64,000 bases of DNA, from assembly GCA_963807925.1 (NCBI GenBank), contig CAWEDP010000003.1, positions 310,001 to 374,000 of the forward strand, in the 5' to 3' direction. This DNA comes from CAWEDP01 sp963807925 (GTDB taxonomy: Bacteria; Acidobacteriota; Vicinamibacteria; Vicinamibacterales; CAVVIG01). The translations under genes and the position numbers were made by a program. The notes beneath the pieces are model-generated. The model was not told the origin of the DNA and made no database searches. It saw only the letters and a list, made by a program, of their open reading frames with translations. This document shows positions 39,960 to 47,954 of this stretch, piece after piece. Position 1 is the stretch's first letter. Every line of letters begins with the position of its first letter.

Positions 39960-40934
39960 TTAATGCGGTGTTCGTCCGGAAAAAGGAAGCGGCTGACCGT
40001 CTTCGCGAAAAAGACTCTTCACCACGAACATCAGGTTGGCTGGGCGCTCGCCGAGGCGCCGCATGAAATACGGAAACCACTGGCCGCCGAAGGGGATGTA
40101 GACGCGGACGCGGTACCCGGCCGCGACGAGGCGGGTCTGCAGGTCCCGCCGAACGCCGTACAGCATCTGGAACTCGAACTGATCGGCGCCGACGCGCCGC
40201 TCCGCGGCCCATTGCCGGGCGGTCCCGATCATCGCATCGTCGTGCGTGGCGATGGCGGGATAGCGGCCGGTCGCGATGAGGGCCTTCATCATCCGTTCGT
40301 ACGCCGCGTCGACGTCGGCCTTCTTCTGATACGCGATGGCGCGCGGCTCGGTGTACGCCCCCTTGACGAGACGAATCCGCGCGCCGAGCGCGTTGATCCG
40401 CGCCAGATCCTGTTCGCTCCGGCGAAGCGCGGCCTGCAGGACCACGCCGAGACCGCGGTACTGCTGCTGCCAGAGCTGCTCGAAGATGTCGAGGGTGACC
40501 TGCGTGTAATGCGAGCTTTCCATGTCGAGGCGCACGAAGAAGCCGGCCGGTTCCGCGCGGTCGAGAATCCGGCGCAGGTTGTCGATCGCGTTCGCCCGGT
40601 CCACATCGAGCCCGAGCGAGGTGAGCTTCAGCGAGATGTTGCGATCGATGCCCGCGTCGGTCATCCGCCCGGTGATGTCGAGATAGGTCCGTGTCGAGGC
40701 GTCCGCCTCCGCGCGGCTGGTGACGTTCTCGCCGAGGTGATCGAAGGTGAGCAGCAGACCGTTCGCCTGCACCGCCCGTGCGGCCCGGATCGCCTCGTCC
40801 AGCGTTTCGCCGGCGATGAAGCGTCGGGCGAAGCTCGTCGGCTTGCGCATGCCGACCCGGGACGCCATCCGCTGCAGCGCGCGGCTTCGGGCCAGAAGGT
40901 GGAAGAAATGCCTCGAGGGGGTCTCGAGCATCAA
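39960..40934 (-). CDS. putA: Proline dehydrogenase
   Basis: 324 aa, monofunctional FAD-dependent proline dehydrogenase (not the long PutA fusion). Oxidises proline to pyrroline-5-carboxylate, feeding electrons to quinone. The barrel shows LTFDHLGENVT, ISLKLTSLGLD, VRLDMESS, ARIRLVKGAYTEPRAIAYQKK, ATHDD and FEFQMLYGVR, ending with YIPFGGQWFPYFMRRLGER. All lie where ProDH has its FAD and substrate contacts. The start overlaps the acyltransferase stop by four bases (ATGA). No pyrroline-5-carboxylate dehydrogenase gene is in the window. Confidence 0.92.
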   Translation of the reverse strand: MMLETPSRHFFHLLARSRALQRMASRVGMRKPTSFARRFIAGETLDEAIRAARAVQANGLLLTFDHLGENVTSRAEADASTRTYLDITGRMTDAGIDRNISLKLTSLGLDVDRANAIDNLRRILDRAEPAGFFVRLDMESSHYTQVTLDIFEQLWQQQYRGLGVVLQAALRRSEQDLARINALGARIRLVKGAYTEPRAIAYQKKADVDAAYERMMKALIATGRYPAIATHDDAMIGTARQWAAERRVGADQFEFQMLYGVRRDLQTRLVAAGYRVRVYIPFGGQWFPYFMRRLGERPANLMFVVKSLFREDGQPLPFSGRTPH

Positions 40935-42055
40935 TGCGTGCGGCCGGGCGCCGCGAGCAGATGTTCGATCGTGCGCGCGTAATAGCGCAGCACGCTCCGC
41001 TCCCGAACGCGGAACCGGCCGCGCTCGGCCACGACGATGCCCCGGGTTTCGAAGGGCTCGGCGGCCTCGTCGACCGCCTGGCGTCCTGAGGTGACGGCCA
41101 GGTTGGCGTGGCGCACCGCCAGTTCGTCGATCAGGTGGTCGATGCGCGCCTCGAGATCGCGGCGTGCAATCGATGGCCGCATCGCCGAGGCGAAGAGGGC
41201 CGTCGGCAGCACTTTGACCAGCGCGCCCATTCGCGCCCGCACCAGTCGCGTCAGTTCGAGCGCGTCGCTGCGAGACTCGGCGACGCCGTGATCGACCGCA
41301 ATCGGCTCGCCGAAGGTCACGAACGCCCGCGATCGGTACCCGACGGCGTACCGCACCATCTCGGCGAGCTCGCGTGCGAAGGGCCGCTGCTGTTTCTTGA
41401 CGCGCTGCCGGGCGAGGATGTGGTCCTCGAGCACGAGGTCGTAGGCGATCGCGGTCGGCATGAACACCAGCGCCGGACAGTCCGCCGTCAGCGCCGCGTG
41501 AATCAGCCCGGTCTTGAACGCCTTGAGCTCGCCGCTGTAGCTGCGGCCGCCTTCGGGATAGAAGAAGAGATCCTGCTTCTTCAGGATCTCGGCCACGTAC
41601 GCCTTGAGCGTGACGAGGTACGCCGGGTCCTTCGTGTTCCGGCGAATCGGAATGGCGCCCGTGACGTGCCGCTGGATGAGACCCAGCGGACCGCCAAAGA
41701 GATTGATGCCGGCCGCAATCAGCGGCGGGCGGATCCCGTTGTCGTCGAGGACCAGCGGCTCGACGAGATAGTCGATGTGGCTGCGATGATTCGAGATGTA
41801 GACGATCCGGTTGCGGCGCTCGGCAGCCCAGACCTGCGTCAGGTTCTCGCCGATGCGCTCGATCTTGCGGAGAATCGGATAGAGCGGGTGCTGCAGCGCG
41901 CGGTACATGCCGTAGCGCTGCGTGGTGCGCATCTCCTCGAGGTATTCGGTGATGCGCTGGCGCGCCCGGGCGCTGGTCTCCCCGCCGTAGCCGCTGCGGA
42001 GGTACTTGACGACCTCCTCGCGCGCCAGTACCGCCTGGGAAATGTCGTCCCGCAT
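40931..42055 (-). CDS. Glycerol-3-phosphate/1-acylglycerol-phosphate acyltransferase-like protein
   Basis: 374 aa. The PlsB/PlsC catalytic series is present: YISNHRSHIDYLVEPLVL (HX4D), GAIPIRRNTKD, FFYPEGGRSYSGELKAFKTG and PALVFMPTAIAYD. Spacing is nearer to PlsB/DHAPAT enzymes than to short PlsC. It acts on phospholipid precursors at the membrane, though there is no clear transmembrane helix. Lies between isocitrate dehydrogenase (50-base gap with TATAGT at about 42069-42074 on the minus strand) and proline dehydrogenase. Confidence 0.82.
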   Translation of the reverse strand: MRDDISQAVLAREEVVKYLRSGYGGETSARARQRITEYLEEMRTTQRYGMYRALQHPLYPILRKIERIGENLTQVWAAERRNRIVYISNHRSHIDYLVEPLVLDDNGIRPPLIAAGINLFGGPLGLIQRHVTGAIPIRRNTKDPAYLVTLKAYVAEILKKQDLFFYPEGGRSYSGELKAFKTGLIHAALTADCPALVFMPTAIAYDLVLEDHILARQRVKKQQRPFARELAEMVRYAVGYRSRAFVTFGEPIAVDHGVAESRSDALELTRLVRARMGALVKVLPTALFASAMRPSIARRDLEARIDHLIDELAVRHANLAVTSGRQAVDEAAEPFETRGIVVAERGRFRVRERSVLRYYARTIEHLLAAPGRTH

Positions 42056-42105
42056 GCCGCCGCCTCGGACTATATCAGCAATCGTTCCGGCGCCCGCCGG
42101 GAATC

Positions 42106-43110
42106 TCAGGCTTCGAGGGCGGCGCGGACGGCGTCGGCGAAGCCGAACGTGGTGGCGGTCCCGCCCAGATCGCGCGTCCGCACACGGCGTTCCGTCAGCA
42201 CGCGGCCGAGCGCCCGCATGATGCGATCGGCCGCCGCCTGCTCGTCGAGGTGTCGCAGCATGAGCACCGCCGAGAGCAGCAGCGCGGTCGGGTTCGCGAG
42301 GTTCTTGCCGGCGATGTCCGGCGCGCTGCCGTGGACCGCTTCGAACACGCCGATGTCGCTGCCGAGATTCGCGGCGCCGACCACGCCGAGGCCTCCCACG
42401 AGGCCCGCGCAGAGATCCGACACGATGTCGCCGTAGAGGTTCGGCAGCACGAGCACGTCGAACTGCGACGGGTCCATCACCAGCTGCATGCACGCGGCAT
42501 CGACAATGCGTTCGTCGTACTCCACCTCCGGGCACTCGCGCGCGACCAGCCGCGTACTGCGCAGGAACAGCCCGTCGCCCTGCTTCATGATGTTCGCCTT
42601 GTGAATCGCCGTCACCCGCTTCCTGCCGTGACGGCGCGCATAGGCGAACGCGAACCGGGCAATCCGCGTCGACGCCTGCTCGGTGATGATCTTCAGGCTC
42701 TCGACGACCCCCGGCACGACCTCGTGTTCGAGGCCGGAGTACAGATCTTCGGTGTTCTCGCGCACGATGACGAGATCCACGCCGGCAAAGCGCGCGTCGA
42801 TGCCCGGCAGATTCCAGACCGGCCGCAGGTTCGCGTACAAGTCCAGCGCCTTGCGCAGGCCGACGTTGACGCTCGTGAACCCTTCGCCGATGGGCGTCGT
42901 CACCGGTCCTTTGAGCGCGATCCTCGTCCTTCGGATCGAGTCGATGAGCTCCACCGGCAGCGGCGTGCCCGACCGCTGCACCGCGAGCACACCGGCGATG
43001 TGCTGATCCCACTCGATGGAGACGCCGGCGCTCTTCAGGATGCGCACCACCGCTTCGGTGACTTCGGGCCCGATGCCGTCGCCGGGCACCAGGGTGATGA
43101 CGTGCGTCAT
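42106..43110 (-). CDS. Isocitrate dehydrogenase, NAD-dependent type
   Basis: 334 aa, beta-decarboxylating dehydrogenase. ITLVPGDGIGPEVTEAVVRIL at the start, LKGPVTTPIGEGFTS and VRENTEDLYSGLEHEV (the substrate loop), the Lys of IHKANIMKQGDGLFL, then DIVSDLCAGLVGGLGVVGAANLG and EAVHGSAPDIAGKN. The NTEDLYSG and TSVN pattern favours isocitrate over isopropylmalate. Start at ATG 43110 overlaps the preceding gene's stop by four bases. Homoisocitrate dehydrogenase is a less likely alternative. Confidence 0.88.
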   Translation of the reverse strand: MTHVITLVPGDGIGPEVTEAVVRILKSAGVSIEWDQHIAGVLAVQRSGTPLPVELIDSIRRTRIALKGPVTTPIGEGFTSVNVGLRKALDLYANLRPVWNLPGIDARFAGVDLVIVRENTEDLYSGLEHEVVPGVVESLKIITEQASTRIARFAFAYARRHGRKRVTAIHKANIMKQGDGLFLRSTRLVARECPEVEYDERIVDAACMQLVMDPSQFDVLVLPNLYGDIVSDLCAGLVGGLGVVGAANLGSDIGVFEAVHGSAPDIAGKNLANPTALLLSAVLMLRHLDEQAAADRIMRALGRVLTERRVRTRDLGGTATTFGFADAVRAALEA

Positions 43111-43439
43111 TCGTGTGCGTACCAGGAGAGCTGGATGAGCCCCAGGACCAGCGTCACGCCAACCGGCGCGGGAGAGTCGATCCCGGCAAGCTGCGCGGCC
43201 GCCACGATTGCCAGCATCAGCGCGGCAATCGACGCCCGCAGCACGAACCGGCGCGGCGGTGGACCGAGGAACTTCATCGCGAACTGCGAGACCAGCAGAA
43301 TGCCGCCGCAGACGTACGCCAGCGAGCGCGTCTGTCTCCCCAGATCGCACGCAACGTCGCCGGACAGCCAGATTGGCGCGACCATGCCGCCGAGCCAGAC
43401 GGCGAGCGCCGTCAGGGCGGCGAACCGGATCACGGCCAT
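43107..43439 (-). CDS. Small membrane protein, DUF4149-like
   Basis: 110 aa with four hydrophobic segments: ALTALAVWLGGMVAPIWL, LAYVCGGILLVSQFAMKFL, ASIAALMLAIVAAAQLAGI and VGVTLVLGLIQLSW. The WLGGM at the end of the first helix is like DUF4149/TMEM205-type proteins. No function known. ATG 43439 lies six bases from the palindromic -10 box shared with the divergent gene. The stop overlaps the isocitrate dehydrogenase start, so it leads that operon. Confidence 0.65.
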   Translation of the reverse strand: MAVIRFAALTALAVWLGGMVAPIWLSGDVACDLGRQTRSLAYVCGGILLVSQFAMKFLGPPPRRFVLRASIAALMLAIVAAAQLAGIDSPAPVGVTLVLGLIQLSWYAHE

Positions 43440-43445
43440 CTGGTC

Positions 43446-43453
43446 ATTATAAT
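43446..43453. promoter_or_regulatory. Symmetric bidirectional -10 box (ATTATAAT) serving two leaderless divergent genes
   Basis: The octamer is a perfect palindrome, so TATAAT is read on both strands (plus 43448-43453; minus, complement of 43446-43451). Exactly six bases separate each TATAAT from its start codon: ATG 43460 to the right and ATG 43439 to the left. The entire gap between the genes is 20 bases (43440-43459). Both mRNAs would begin at or next to the start codon. The partly symmetric flanks (GGTC...GGCC) extend the palindrome. Confidence 0.65.
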
Positions 43454-43459
43454 TGGCCG

Positions 43460-44347
43460 ATGAATCGCACCGCGATCGACGCCACGGTCGAGGCGATCCT
43501 CGCGGCGCTCGCTCGCGGCGAAGCAGTCGCCGCCGTGCCGCTGACGTTCCTGCTGCGCTGCTACGGCGCGACCGACCGCGCCGACCTGCGCGACGCGCTC
43601 GAGCCTGCGCTGGCCGACGCCCTCGATCGGCACGCGTGCGCGCGCACGGTTCCGGAGCAGTCTGCGTGGCTGGTCCTGTTCGCGGACGCCCTCAGCGTCT
43701 CCGCCGACGAGCGGCTCTCACAAGTGGTCACGAGGTTGATGGGCGAGGTGCGACGGGACTGGGGACGCTCGTCGGACATCGTGCCGGCCGCCGCGTCGAT
43801 TGAAGCCTGTCTTCGGGCGGCGCGGTCGCTCGGTGCGCCAGCCGTCGTCGCCGACGCGGTCGATGAGCTCGAGCGCGTCGCCGGCGCCGCCTATCGGCCG
43901 GGTCGCGGCGTGACGGCAGGAGAGGCGGAGGCAGAGCCCCGACTGGCCGATCAGGTCACGATGGCATCGGCCCTGCTCATGGCGTACCACGTGACGGGGC
44001 GTCTGCCGTACGCGATGCTGGCCGAGGAGCTGATGCACGGGGCTCTTCGACGATTCTGGAATCCGCAGGCCGGCCGGTTCGTCGAGCCGGTGCTCGACGG
44101 GCACGACGCCGCCCGGGTGAACGCCGACGCCGCGCGCGCCCTCGCGGGCGTCGCCGACCTGCACGAGGACGCGCATTACCGCTCGACGGCTGTCATCCGC
44201 GGCGATGCCGCATACCGGGAGATCGCCCTCAGAATCGTCGCTGCGCATGAGCCGGGCCCGCTCGATGCCGGTTCATGCTCGGCCGCCTACGGTCTCGCGC
44301 TCCTCGACCTGGGGTCGAAGCCAGACACGGCCGGAGCCTGTGAGTGA
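43460..44347 (+). CDS. Helical repeat hypothetical protein
   Basis: 295 aa, no signal or membrane segment. The sequence is a series of amphipathic helices: TVEAILAALARGEAVAAVPLTF, DLRDALEPALADALDRHA, ADQVTMASALLMAYHVTGRLPYAMLAEELM, RFWNPQAGRFVEP and a final CSAAYGLALLDLG. The latter half resembles an alpha/alpha-toroid of the type in thioredoxin-linked YyaL/glycosidase-like proteins. No catalytic motif is evident. It precedes transketolase by 24 bases and may be co-transcribed. Confidence 0.6.
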   Translation: MNRTAIDATVEAILAALARGEAVAAVPLTFLLRCYGATDRADLRDALEPALADALDRHACARTVPEQSAWLVLFADALSVSADERLSQVVTRLMGEVRRDWGRSSDIVPAAASIEACLRAARSLGAPAVVADAVDELERVAGAAYRPGRGVTAGEAEAEPRLADQVTMASALLMAYHVTGRLPYAMLAEELMHGALRRFWNPQAGRFVEPVLDGHDAARVNADAARALAGVADLHEDAHYRSTAVIRGDAAYREIALRIVAAHEPGPLDAGSCSAAYGLALLDLGSKPDTAGACE

Positions 44348-44371
44348 ACCCGCTTTCAACTGGAGTGGCCT

Positions 44372-46255
44372 GTGGATCGATCGGTTCTCCTTCCCGTTCT
44401 CACCAACATCGCAACCCAGCTGCGCATCGATTCGGTCGTCGCCACGTCGGAAGCCGGGAGCGGTCACCCGACCAGCTGCTGTTCCGCGGCCGACATCGTG
44501 GCGTCGTTGTTCTTCGGAGAGATGCGGTTCGATCCGAAGGATCCCCACAATCCCGACAGCGATCGATTCGTCCTGTCGAAAGGGCACGCCGCGCCGCTCC
44601 TGTACGCGGCATGGGCCGAGGCGGGCGCGTTCCCGCGGTCGCACCTGCTTTCTCTCCGGACGCTCGGCTCGGATCTCGAGGGCCATCCGACGCCCCGGCT
44701 GCCGTTCGTCGACGTGGCGACCGGCTCGCTCGGCCAGGGCATCTGCGCGGCGGTGGGGATGGCGCTGAACGCCCGTCGGATCCGCTCGGCCCATCGCACC
44801 TACGTGCTGCTCGGCGATGGTGAGTCGGCCGAAGGTTCGGTCTGGGAAGCTGCCGATGTCGCGGCGATGGACAAGCTCGACAACCTCTGCGGGATCACCG
44901 ACGTCAACCGCCTCGGGCAGAGCCGCCCGACCATGTGGCAGCACGACATGGAACAGTTCGCCCGCCGCTGGCGTGCGTTCGGCTGGCACGCCGTCGTCGT
45001 GGACGGACACGACTTGAAAGCGCTGCTCGACGCGTACGCGGAAGCGCGCGCCACCCGCGGACAGCCCACCATGATTCTGGCGCGGACGCTGAAGGGCAAG
45101 GGGGTGTCGTTCGTCGAGGACAAGGAAGGGTGGCACGGCAAGGCCTTCAAGAAGGGCGACGAGCTGGATCGCGCCCTCGCCGAGCTGAACCAGCAGTTCG
45201 TCGCCGAGCCGGACGGCAGCGAGGCCGCACGCCGGATTCCGATGCCGGCGACGGTGTCGAGAACGCCGGAGACGCCGAAGCCAATCGCTCCGCCCGCCTA
45301 CCATATCGGCGAACAGGTGGCGACGCGCGAAGCGTACGGCACGGCGCTCGCCAAGCTCGCGGGGGCGGATTCGCGGGTCGTGGCGCTCGACGCCGACGTG
45401 AAGAATTCGACCTATAGCGAGAAATTCGAGACGGTCGCGCCGGATCGCTTCTTCGAGAACTTCATCGCGGAACAGGTGATGGTGGGCGCCTCGATGGGGC
45501 TCGCGGCGCTCGGGGCCATCCCGTTTCCCTCGACGTTCGCCTGTTTCCTCTCGCGCGCCGCAGATTTCGTCCGGATGACGGCCATCGGCCAGGTGGGCGT
45601 CAAGTTCGCCGGATCCCACGCGGGAGTCTCGATCGGCGAGGACGGCCCTTCGCAGATGGCGCTCGAGGATCTCGCGGCGTTCAGCGCCCAGCCGAACATC
45701 GCGGTGTTGTATCCGTGCGACGGCGTGAGCGCCGAAAAGCTGGTCGCGCTCATGGCGGCCCATCCCGGGCCGGCGTACATCCGCACCAGCCGGCCGAAGA
45801 TGCCGGTCATCTACCCGAACGACGAAACGTTCCGGATCGGCGGCCTCAAAGTGCTCCGCGAGAGCGCCGCGGACGTCGTCACCGTCGTGGGGGCTGGCGT
45901 GACCGTGTTCGAGACACTGAAGGCGTACGACGCCTTGAAGGCAACCGGCACGCTGATTCGCGTGATCGACCTGTACTCCGTCTCGCCAATCGACGGCGAC
46001 GCGCTCGTCGCGGCCGCCCGCGCAACGGGCGGACGGCTCGTGACCGTCGAAGATCACTACGCGACGGGCGGTGTCGGCGACGCCGTGGCGGCGGCCGTGG
46101 CGGACGAGGGATACACGGTGCACCGTCTCGCGGTCCGCGAAATCCCGCGCAGCGGCCGGCCCGACGAGCTGCTCGAGCGCTTCGGTATCTCGGCGCGCCA
46201 CGTCGTGGAGGCCGTGAAGGTCATGGCCGGCAAGCCGGCCGACACGCGCGTGTAA
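44372..46255 (+). CDS. tkt: Transketolase (short, animal-like type)
   Basis: 627 aa; both halves are in one chain. It transfers two-carbon ketol units in the pentose phosphate pathway with thiamine diphosphate. ATSEAGSGHPTSCCSAAD, VLSKGHAAPLLYA, the GDG-N motif as LLGDGESAEGSVWEAADVAAMDKLDNLCGITDVNRLGQS, and in the second half FENFIAEQVMVGASMGLAALG and GEDGPSQMALEDLA. The length and lack of an extra loop match the animal/archaeal-like branch rather than the about 660-aa E. coli type. Start GTG 44372 after CTGGAGTGG. The stop faces the Spy-like gene with seven bases between. Confidence 0.92.
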   Translation: MDRSVLLPVLTNIATQLRIDSVVATSEAGSGHPTSCCSAADIVASLFFGEMRFDPKDPHNPDSDRFVLSKGHAAPLLYAAWAEAGAFPRSHLLSLRTLGSDLEGHPTPRLPFVDVATGSLGQGICAAVGMALNARRIRSAHRTYVLLGDGESAEGSVWEAADVAAMDKLDNLCGITDVNRLGQSRPTMWQHDMEQFARRWRAFGWHAVVVDGHDLKALLDAYAEARATRGQPTMILARTLKGKGVSFVEDKEGWHGKAFKKGDELDRALAELNQQFVAEPDGSEAARRIPMPATVSRTPETPKPIAPPAYHIGEQVATREAYGTALAKLAGADSRVVALDADVKNSTYSEKFETVAPDRFFENFIAEQVMVGASMGLAALGAIPFPSTFACFLSRAADFVRMTAIGQVGVKFAGSHAGVSIGEDGPSQMALEDLAAFSAQPNIAVLYPCDGVSAEKLVALMAAHPGPAYIRTSRPKMPVIYPNDETFRIGGLKVLRESAADVVTVVGAGVTVFETLKAYDALKATGTLIRVIDLYSVSPIDGDALVAAARATGGRLVTVEDHYATGGVGDAVAAAVADEGYTVHRLAVREIPRSGRPDELLERFGISARHVVEAVKVMAGKPADTRV

Positions 46256-46262
46256 GCCCGCT

Positions 46263-46805
46263 TCACTGCGCTCGCGGGCGGGCGGGTGGGGCGCCGCCTC
46301 GGCCGCGGCCCCGGCCGCGCCCTGATTCCAGCTCCGTCAGCTTCGCCTGCTGGTCGGCCGACAGGATGGGCAGCACCTCGGCACGCACCCGCGCGCGGGC
46401 GACCGCCGCATCGGCTTCGACCGCCGCGAGATCGGCGCTGCGCTGCCGGATCGTCAGCTCGTCGAACTGGGCGGCCGTGATGGCCGTCTGCAGGTTCTGA
46501 CGCGCCTGGATCTCACGGTCGGCGAGCGCCTTCCACTCGTCAGCGTGCGACTGGGCGATCGACCGGATTTGCGCAGTCTGCGAGTCGGTCAGTCCCAGCT
46601 GTGCAGCGGCCATCCGGAGCGGCTCGAGAAAGGCCATCGGGCCGTTGAACCCGCCCGGGAACCCGGGGCCCCCACGGCCGGCGCGCCCCGGCCCACCGCG
46701 AAACGACCCCGGGGCCCCGTTCGTATTCTGAGCAGAGGCCCGACCGCTTCCCGCCATGCTCAGCACCAGAATACCGGCTGTCAACCCAAGAACAGGTCGC
46801 ATCAT
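46263..46805 (-). CDS. Periplasmic Spy/CpxP-like protein
   Basis: 180 aa. ATG 46805 follows AAAAGGAGAAG. The first about 25 residues are a signal peptide (LGLTAGILVLSMAGSGRASAQ). A Gly/Arg-rich stretch follows, then the helical core with LGLTDSQTAQIRSIAQ and LPILSADQQAKLTEL, the two LTxxQ-like motifs of the Spy/CpxP/ZraP family, which act as periplasmic chaperones or metal sensors. The tail is again Gly/Arg/Pro-rich. Divergent from an OmpR-type regulator 98 bases away. Confidence 0.78.
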   Translation of the reverse strand: MMRPVLGLTAGILVLSMAGSGRASAQNTNGAPGSFRGGPGRAGRGGPGFPGGFNGPMAFLEPLRMAAAQLGLTDSQTAQIRSIAQSHADEWKALADREIQARQNLQTAITAAQFDELTIRQRSADLAAVEADAAVARARVRAEVLPILSADQQAKLTELESGRGRGRGRGGAPPARPRAQ

Positions 46806-46903
46806 CGACGCTTCTCCTTTTGCAACGAGCGGAGCGACGTCCGCTCTCGATCGGATTGGACCCTCCGTCCGTGGCTGAGCCATGGAGCCGGAGTGAAAAA
46901 TCG

Positions 46904-47629
46904 ATGGCGGCGCGCCCCCGGGTGCTCATCGTGGAAGACGAGCCGCCCATCCGCGAGCTCGTGGCGCTCCACCTGGGCCTCGAGGGATACGCCTGCGAAG
47001 GCGTCGGCGACGGCAAAGCGGCGCTGGCGCGCGTCGAAGCCGATCGCTTCGACCTGCTCGTGCTCGACGTCATGATTCCGGGCCTTGACGGCCTCGCGCT
47101 CTGCCGTGCGGTGAGAAACGGGCGGATCAACCAGGACGTCCCCATTCTGATGCTGACGGCCCGGCGCGACGAGTCGGACAAGGTCGTCGGCCTCGAGAGC
47201 GGGGCCGACGACTATCTGACCAAGCCGTTCGGCGTGCGCGAGCTCGTCGCGCGCAGCCGCGCGCTGCTGCGGCGGCCGCGGTCGAGCGCGCTGCGGGCGG
47301 CGGCCGACGAGGCGGGACGTCATGCAATCGCGGTCCACGGCGTCGCGATCGATCCGGCGCGGCGCCGCGTCCGCATCGAGGGTCGCGAGGTAGAGCTTAC
47401 CGACCAGGAGTTCCGGCTCCTGTATCTGCTCGCCTCGAATGCCGGCATCGTGTTCAGCCGTGAGGCGCTGCTCGCGAAGATCTGGCGCGGCGACACCTTT
47501 GTCACGGTCCGAAGCGTCGACACGCTGGTCAAGCGGCTGCGCCGCCGCGTCGAGGGCGACCCGGGAAAGCCCCGCCTCCTGCTGACCGTGTGGGGCGTCG
47601 GCTACAAGTTCGCCGACGTCACCTCGTGA
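46904..47629 (+). CDS. OmpR/PhoB family response regulator
   Basis: 241 aa. The receiver domain (residues 1-125) has the acidic pocket VLIVEDEPPIRE, the phospho-Asp in LLVLDVMIPGLDG, the Thr in LMLTARRDESD and the Lys in YLTKPFGVREL. The winged-helix DNA-binding domain follows (VELTDQEFRLLYLLASNAG, VRSVDTLVKRLRRRVEGDP, LLTVWGVGYKF). No histidine kinase gene is adjacent. The divergent Spy/CpxP-like gene is a likely target, as with CpxR in enterobacteria. Confidence 0.9.
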   Translation: MAARPRVLIVEDEPPIRELVALHLGLEGYACEGVGDGKAALARVEADRFDLLVLDVMIPGLDGLALCRAVRNGRINQDVPILMLTARRDESDKVVGLESGADDYLTKPFGVRELVARSRALLRRPRSSALRAAADEAGRHAIAVHGVAIDPARRRVRIEGREVELTDQEFRLLYLLASNAGIVFSREALLAKIWRGDTFVTVRSVDTLVKRLRRRVEGDPGKPRLLLTVWGVGYKFADVTS

Positions 47630-47696
47630 GCAGCTTGCCAAGGAAGTACACGAGGAACGGTCCGCCGACGATGACCCAGACGAGCCACTTTCGCAC
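47619..47696 (-). CDS. Possible 25-aa membrane peptide
   Basis: A short frame from GTG 47696 to the stop at 47619-47621, overlapping the end of the response regulator by 11 bases. The peptide is a basic residue pair, one hydrophobic stretch (WLVWVIVGGPFLVYFLGKLL) and a basic end, the make-up of single-helix small membrane proteins. There is no good ribosome site or -10, so it may be chance. Confidence 0.25.
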   Translation of the reverse strand: MRKWLVWVIVGGPFLVYFLGKLLTR

Positions 47697-47799
47697 TGAT
47701 GCATTTTACCGGGGGTTCCTTGGGTTGATTGGAAGCGGATGCGCCAGTCGGAACGGCCGGCGCATACGGTTGAGGCTGTAACGTACTGACCTGATGGCA

Positions 47800-47828
47800 T
47801 TTACATTCTCTTCCCGGTCGGGTACAAT
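47800..47828 (+). promoter_or_regulatory. ftsH promoter (TTTACA-N17-TACAAT)
   Basis: TTTACA at 47800-47805 and TACAAT at 47823-47828, with a 17-base spacer, a near-consensus vegetative promoter. Transcription would start near 47835 and give a leader of about 120 bases. The leader contains a short ATG frame (47902-47928) ahead of the main start. The rest of the 47630-47799 gap shows only the small peptide frame noted separately. Confidence 0.65.
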
Positions 47829-47954
47829 AGCTGTACTTTCCGCGCTCCTCCGCGGCAGGTTCCTCAAACGACACGCGGGTCGGCCGGCCCGCCCCTAAGC
47901 GATGCGCACGCGGCAGCCGACCGGTTGACAGTGTGCTTCGAGCGGAGCAAGTCT

